Source of the DNA: an uncultured Clostridia bacterium
Lineage (GTDB): Bacteria > Bacillota > Clostridia > Oscillospirales > Oscillospiraceae
DNA length: 17,169 nucleotides
Assembly: GCA_946539175.1 (NCBI GenBank)
Contig: CAMNHH010000031.1
Span: forward strand, 1 to 17,169
Reading direction: 5' to 3'
Of this stretch, positions 13,369 through 17,169 are shown piece after piece. Both the position numbers and the translations under genes were made by a program. The notes under the pieces were generated by a model, which searched no databases, had not been told where the DNA came from, and saw only the letters and a list, made by a program, of their open reading frames with translations. How positions within the stretch are numbered: position 1 is the stretch's first letter; each line of letters begins with the position of its first letter.

Positions 13369-16095
13369 ATGAAACCCATCAAACGCATCCTGTCTCTGCT
13401 GCTGGCCGCTCTGCTGGTCTTCGGCCTGAGCCCGGCTGCCTTCGGGGCCGCCGGCGTCCCCGCCGATCTGAACGCGGGGGACGTGGCCGTCAACGCGACG
13501 AATTTCCCGGACCCCATCTTCCGCAGCTACGTTTCTTCCAATTTCGACGCCAACGGCAACGGCGTGCTGAGTGCGTCGGAGATCTCCGCGGCCACCACCA
13601 TCAATCTCACGGCCGTGGGCGTCTCCGACCTGAAGGGCGTGGAATACCTGACCGCGCTGACCACGCTGAACTGCGGCGGCAACAATCTGACCGGGGTAGA
13701 CCTGAGCCAGAATACACGGCTGAAGACCGTGAGTCTCATCTACAACGATTTGAAGCATCTGGACCTGCGCAATCACAGCGAGCTGACGAGGCTGCGCTGC
13801 TACGGCAACCCTGAGCTGGAAACGCTGTACTGTTCAAACTGCGCTCTGGATGGGCTGGGCGTCACCGACTGCCCAAAGCTGAATTCTTTGGTCTGCGGCG
13901 GCAACAAGCTGACGAGCCTGGACCTGAGCGGCTGCGGCGCGCTGCGGTATTTGCAATGCAGCGATAATCAACTGGAAAGCCTGGATCTGAGCGAAACCCC
14001 CGAGATGTGGGATCTGGTCGTCTCCCAAAATCTGCTGCAGAGCCTGGATGTGAGCGGCTGCCCCAAGCTGGCGAGCCTGCAGTGTGAACGAAATCGCCTG
14101 TCCTATCTGGACCTGAACAGTAACCCTGACCTGGTTACGCTGCGCTGCGGCTTTAATCAGCTGGAGGGGCTGTACGTGTCTGCGAACCCCGCGCTGAAAT
14201 TACTGTGGGCTTCCATGAACCAGCTGAAAAACCTGGAGCTGAGCCAAAACACCGCGCTGGAGAATCTGCAGCTCGGCTATAATCAGCTGACGAGCCTGGA
14301 CCTGAGCCGGAACACCGCGCTGAAGCTCCTGACTTGCGGTAATAATCAGCTGACAAATCTGGATCTGCACAAGAACAGCAGGCTGGAAGTGCTGTGGTGC
14401 CACACAAATCCCATGGCTTGTCTGAATATCAGCAAAACGCCGAATATCCAGGATGCCTATCGGTACGGGACGGTCACATCGGAGGGCACCGACGAGATCA
14501 GCTATCAGTACGGAGATTACAATCTGGTTGTGGACCCTGAGCTCCTGCTGATCACGGATGAGCAGGACAAGGGCGAGTTTCTGCTGGATCTCTCGGGGGA
14601 GGGCTTCCTGACGCAGAAGACCAGCGAAGTGAATCGGATCCTGCAGGAAACCCTGCGCTATGCCCGGGAGCACGAGGGCGTGATTTACCTTGACGATCAA
14701 CACATTGACGTGAACGACGACGGAATCGCCGATTTCGTGGTCGATCAGATCCCCAACTCGCGCCTTATGATCTATCAGAAGACCCCCGACACCCGGTTGG
14801 AGGGCGTCTTCCGCCTGAACTTCGGCGACAGTGATTTCCTCAGTATGAATATCGACGGGTACAGCGCCGTTTACTCCACCCTCGCGATCAAATTCACCGA
14901 GCTGAACCTGGGCGAATACGTCTTTGATATGCGCCAAGGCGACGCGGACTATCCCTGGAAGGAGGACGAGGCACTGTCCGATTCCATGGAGGCATTGTCA
15001 GGAAGGATCGACATCGTGCTCCCCGGCTTCGATCTGAACAAGGACGGGATCTGGGATTTCCGGGTGATCACGGAAAACGGCGCGGACGTCCTGCGTCCGA
15101 ACCCCGATTCTCCCATCACAGGCGTCTACTCCTATCCGCAGACGCAGGAGGCCGTCGAGTACTTCGAAGGCAGAGGCCTACACTATTATTCTCCCATCAG
15201 CTTCCTCTTCCAGGCTCCGGAGCTGGAGAAGGGCGAGTACGTCTTTGATATGACGGAAGGACCCGCCGAGCTCCCGATCATCAACTTCCTGGCGGACGAG
15301 ATGACCCGGATCCTCAATGGCGGATATAACGTCACGCCGGTGGGGGAGGGATATGATCTGGACGGCGACGGGATTTGGGATATCCGGCAGTTCCGGGAAG
15401 GGCTGATGTGGTATTACGGCGCCAACCCGGAGAGCGCCATCTCCGGCAGCTTCTACTACCATCTGTCCGATGCTCTGATCAGGAGCCTGATCGCGGAGCA
15501 GCATCCCTATTATGATCCCATCGTCTTCCGCTTCCCGCAAAAGGAGCCCGAAAATCCCTTTGAAGACGTCCCGAAGGGAAAATACTACCACGACGCCGTG
15601 CTTTGGGCGATCCACCATCGGCCCCCCATCACCGGCGGCACCGATTCGACCCACTTCTCTCCCAACGAGACCTGCACCCGGGAGCAGATCGTCACCTTCC
15701 TCTATGCCGCCTACGGCAAGCCGGGCCATCACCAGACCACCTGCCCCTTCAAGGACGTGGCCAAGGGCAAGTACTACTATGACCCGGTGCTGTGGGCCGT
15801 GGAGAACTTTATCACCGGCGGCGTGGAGCCGACGCTCTTCGGTGTGGGCCAGCCCTGCACCCGGGAGCAGGTGATGACCTTCCTGTGGAAGGCCGAGGGC
15901 TCCCCGAACCCCAAGACCACCAACTGCCCCTTTGACGACGTGCAGCCCGGCAAGTATTACTACAAGGCGATCCTCTGGGCCGTGGAGAACGGCGTCACCG
16001 GCGGCGTGGAGCCGAATCTCTTCGGCGTAGGCGAGCCCTGCACCCGCGGCCAGGTCGTGACCTTCCTCTATAAGATCCTCGGCCCCAACGGCTGA
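13369..16095 (+). CDS. Secreted leucine-rich-repeat surface protein with calcium-loop modules and three SLH domains
   Basis: A 908-residue cell-surface protein. Residues 1-27 are a signal peptide (KRILSLLLAALLVFG core, AFGA near the cleavage site). A canonical EF-hand loop lies at D60-E71 (DANGNGVLSASE). About a dozen leucine-rich repeats (~75-365) follow the pattern LxxLxCxxNxLxxLDLSxN, with an unusual cysteine in many units. Three modules (~400-725) follow, starting GEFLLDL, GEYVFDM and GEYVFDM. Each has a loop of the type D-x-[ND]-x-D-G-I-x-D at residues 447, 555 and 663, spaced exactly 108 apart. The C-terminus has three SLH domains (~728, ~791 and ~852 onward; ITGG and CTREQ motifs) that bind pyruvylated secondary wall polymer. 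It probably binds a protein or carbohydrate outside the cell. Codon choice looks less GC-rich than in its neighbours, which suggests a separate history. Confidence 0.9.
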   Translation: MKPIKRILSLLLAALLVFGLSPAAFGAAGVPADLNAGDVAVNATNFPDPIFRSYVSSNFDANGNGVLSASEISAATTINLTAVGVSDLKGVEYLTALTTLNCGGNNLTGVDLSQNTRLKTVSLIYNDLKHLDLRNHSELTRLRCYGNPELETLYCSNCALDGLGVTDCPKLNSLVCGGNKLTSLDLSGCGALRYLQCSDNQLESLDLSETPEMWDLVVSQNLLQSLDVSGCPKLASLQCERNRLSYLDLNSNPDLVTLRCGFNQLEGLYVSANPALKLLWASMNQLKNLELSQNTALENLQLGYNQLTSLDLSRNTALKLLTCGNNQLTNLDLHKNSRLEVLWCHTNPMACLNISKTPNIQDAYRYGTVTSEGTDEISYQYGDYNLVVDPELLLITDEQDKGEFLLDLSGEGFLTQKTSEVNRILQETLRYAREHEGVIYLDDQHIDVNDDGIADFVVDQIPNSRLMIYQKTPDTRLEGVFRLNFGDSDFLSMNIDGYSAVYSTLAIKFTELNLGEYVFDMRQGDADYPWKEDEALSDSMEALSGRIDIVLPGFDLNKDGIWDFRVITENGADVLRPNPDSPITGVYSYPQTQEAVEYFEGRGLHYYSPISFLFQAPELEKGEYVFDMTEGPAELPIINFLADEMTRILNGGYNVTPVGEGYDLDGDGIWDIRQFREGLMWYYGANPESAISGSFYYHLSDALIRSLIAEQHPYYDPIVFRFPQKEPENPFEDVPKGKYYHDAVLWAIHHRPPITGGTDSTHFSPNETCTREQIVTFLYAAYGKPGHHQTTCPFKDVAKGKYYYDPVLWAVENFITGGVEPTLFGVGQPCTREQVMTFLWKAEGSPNPKTTNCPFDDVQPGKYYYKAILWAVENGVTGGVEPNLFGVGEPCTRGQVVTFLYKILGPNG

Positions 16096-16107
16096 GCGCC
16101 CCGCACC

Positions 16108-16170
16108 CCGCCCGCAGCGGCGCACATTGTTCGCCAACTCGTAGGGGACGGGTTCCCCGTCCCGCCGTAC
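16108..16170. repeat. Relic hairpins beside element D
   Basis: GGCG...ACATTGT...CGCC near 16117-16133 looks like a degraded end-hairpin of the A-D element. A second palindrome, GGGACGG/CCGTCCC, within 16144-16164 is flanked by GTA...TAC (16141-16170) and belongs to another repeat type. No coding potential. Confidence 0.5.
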
Positions 16171-16176
16171 CCCCGC

Positions 16177-16345
16177 CGCAGGGGCGATCATTGATCGCCC
16201 GGTCCGCCTGAGGCGGACAATTTGCCGCAGGCAAATCCAGCCCGGTTCCGACAATCGAAAATGCCGAGATCTACGTCACGCGGATCGGCTGCTGTCGCAT
16301 CCGATTGTTTGCTTCGCAAATCGGACGAGCAATGCTCGTCCCTAC
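16177..16345 (-). repeat. MITE/REP-like palindromic element, copy D (inverted)
   Basis: About 169 bp in reverse orientation relative to copies A-C. One end carries GCGATC-ATT-GATCGC where the others have GAGC/GCTC, a paired change that keeps the hairpin. The other end has the usual GAGC-AAT-GCTC. TTTGCC-TGC-GGCAAA is invariant. The GTCCGCC stem is preserved with loop TCA in place of CAT. Its overall similarity to copy A is high by eye, with scattered changes. Confidence 0.82.
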
Positions 16346-16410
16346 ATCGGGTTTAGAGTTTACTGCATATGTCCGCCCATAGGGGAACGGCGGGAATCCA
16401 AACGTAGGTT

Positions 16411-16434
16411 CAGTGCCCGGGAAACCGGGTGCTG
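16411..16434 (+). promoter_or_regulatory. GAAA-tetraloop hairpin in the sigK leader
   Basis: CAGTGCCCGG (16411-16420) pairs with CCGGGTGCTG (16425-16434), using two G-U wobbles in RNA, and closes a GAAA (GNRA) tetraloop. It lies 48 bp before the sigK start. The wobble pairs suggest it acts as RNA on this strand. No known riboswitch was recognised. Confidence 0.5.
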
Positions 16435-16461
16435 TGATATGGACAAACCGGCCCTGAATAG

Positions 16462-16498
16462 ACTGCTGCGAGGTGATTGTTATGCTTTCCGCAGCAGT
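16462..16498 (+). promoter_or_regulatory. Hairpin enclosing the sigK ribosome binding site and start codon
   Basis: ACTGCTGCG (16462-16470) pairs perfectly with CGCAGCAGT (16490-16498), which lies inside the coding sequence. The 19-nt loop (16471-16489) contains AGGTGAT (16471-16477), complementary to the 16S 3' end, and the ATG (16482-16484). Such a stem could present or restrict the initiation site. Confidence 0.6.
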
Positions 16499-17162
16499 AC
16501 TCCTGATGCTGGGCTCCATGCTCTGCGCCCTGCGGCTGGACCAGCCGGGCTCTTTTCCGAAGCCCCTTTCCGCCAGGGAGGAGCGCCTGTACCTGGAGCG
16601 GGCCGCCGCCGGGGATCTGAGCGCCCGGAATATTCTGATCGAGCGCAACCTGCGGCTGGTGGCCCACATCATGAAGAAGTATTACGCCCAGACCGCCGAC
16701 CAGGAGGACCTGCTCTCCATCGGCACCATCGGCCTGATCAAGGGAATCGAGACCTTCGATCTGAGCAAAGGCGCCCGCCTCGCCACCTACGCCGCCCGCT
16801 GCGTCGAAAATGAGATCCTGATGTATTTTCGTGGGCAGAAGAAGACGGCGGGGGATATCTCCCTTTCCGACACCATTGAGACGGGAAAGGACGGGACGGC
16901 CCTTTCGGTGCAGGACGTGGTGGCCTCCGACGAGGATTTGTTTGAGGATCTGTCCCGCAAGGAGGACGCCCGGAAGCTCCGCCGGGCCATCGATGCCTGT
17001 CTGAGCCCCCGGGAGCGGGAGCTGATCCGCCTGCGCTACGGCATGGACGGCGGCGCGCCCCTTCGGCAGCAGGATGTGGCGGCCCGTCTGGGCATCAGCC
17101 GCAGCTACGTGTCCCGCATTGAAAAGAAAGCCCTGGAAAAGCTCCGCGCGGCGCTGACGTAA
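16482..17162 (+). CDS. sigK: Sporulation sigma factor sigma-K
   Basis: A 226-residue sigma-70 family protein that matches Bacillus SigK closely in order and motifs. FPKPLSAREE is followed by ARNILIERNLRLVAHIMKKY, EDLLSIGTIGLIKGIETFD, the LATYAARCVENEILMYFR block of region 2, and the region-4 helix-turn-helix LGISRSYVSRIEKKALEKLR. The first ~20 residues are hydrophobic, like the pro-sequence that keeps SigK on the membrane until SpoIVFB cleaves it. The gene is uninterrupted, with no skin-type insertion. SigK directs late mother-cell transcription during spore formation. The ATG at 16482 is preferred to a GTG at 16473, which falls inside the ribosome binding site. The gene ends 7 bp before the window edge. 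Confidence 0.9.
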   Translation: MLSAAVLLMLGSMLCALRLDQPGSFPKPLSAREERLYLERAAAGDLSARNILIERNLRLVAHIMKKYYAQTADQEDLLSIGTIGLIKGIETFDLSKGARLATYAARCVENEILMYFRGQKKTAGDISLSDTIETGKDGTALSVQDVVASDEDLFEDLSRKEDARKLRRAIDACLSPRERELIRLRYGMDGGAPLRQQDVAARLGISRSYVSRIEKKALEKLRAALT

Positions 17163-17169
17163 CAATCAA

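Noticed and set aside
16473..16481. GTG start for sigK at 16473
   Set aside because: The codon falls inside the AGGTGAT ribosome binding site of the ATG at 16482.
1..17169. tRNA, rRNA or a known riboswitch
   Set aside because: I saw no cloverleaf, conserved rRNA segment or recognised riboswitch core. A tRNAscan/Infernal run would settle it.

Overview
The window looks like chromosomal DNA of a high-GC, endospore-forming Gram-positive anaerobe, most likely a gut Clostridia lineage (Oscillospirales-like). This is an inference. It rests on near-consensus sigma-A promoters ending in TGGTATAAT, strong GGAGG-type ribosome binding sites, two TTG starts placed by those sites, a sporulation sigma-K gene, an S-layer-homology surface protein, a DUF421/DUF4363 pair and very GC-rich codon use. 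No database search was possible.

Layout. 1-230: no recognisable gene; a terminator (106-145) and a perfect-consensus promoter (158-186). 231-1694: a lone VapE-type P-loop ATPase, a phage or mobile-element replication family, followed by an AT-rich stretch with short direct repeats. 1841-7116: a rightward run of six genes, probably one or two operons: DUF523, a TSUP/TauE-SafE permease, a membrane-anchored type B carboxylesterase, a PfkB sugar kinase resembling fructoselysine 6-kinase, and a split pair of short CHR (chromate-transporter family) proteins. It ends in a bidirectional terminator shared with a convergent leftward operon. 7119-8785 (minus): an ECF sigma factor and its overlapping membrane anti-sigma-like partner behind a textbook ECF promoter. 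That promoter shares its -35 bases with a rightward sigma-A promoter.

8820-9435 has no gene. It holds short repeats and two copies (A, B) of a ~170-bp palindromic MITE/REP-like element. 9436-11407: a hydantoinase/dihydropyrimidinase and, behind its own promoter, a dCMP-deaminase-family enzyme, then three hairpins, the last a terminator. 11604-12643 (minus): DUF4363 and DUF421. 12644-13368 has no gene; it holds element copy C, an unrelated element with 18-bp inverted repeats (E) and a promoter. 13369-16095: a 908-residue secreted protein with an EF-hand loop, leucine-rich repeats, three ~108-residue modules each with a calcium-loop-like motif, and three SLH domains. 16096-16481: palindromes, element copy D in reverse orientation, and leader hairpins. 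16482-17162: an uninterrupted sigK.

The most interesting features are non-coding: the four-copy nested-hairpin element with compensatory changes; the sigK ribosome binding site and start codon held in the loop of a perfect 9-bp stem; and the interlocked divergent promoters at 8759-8809. I did not find convincing evidence for a new defence or other multi-gene system. The nearest candidates are the orphan VapE with its repeats and the surface-protein locus flanked by inverted element copies.
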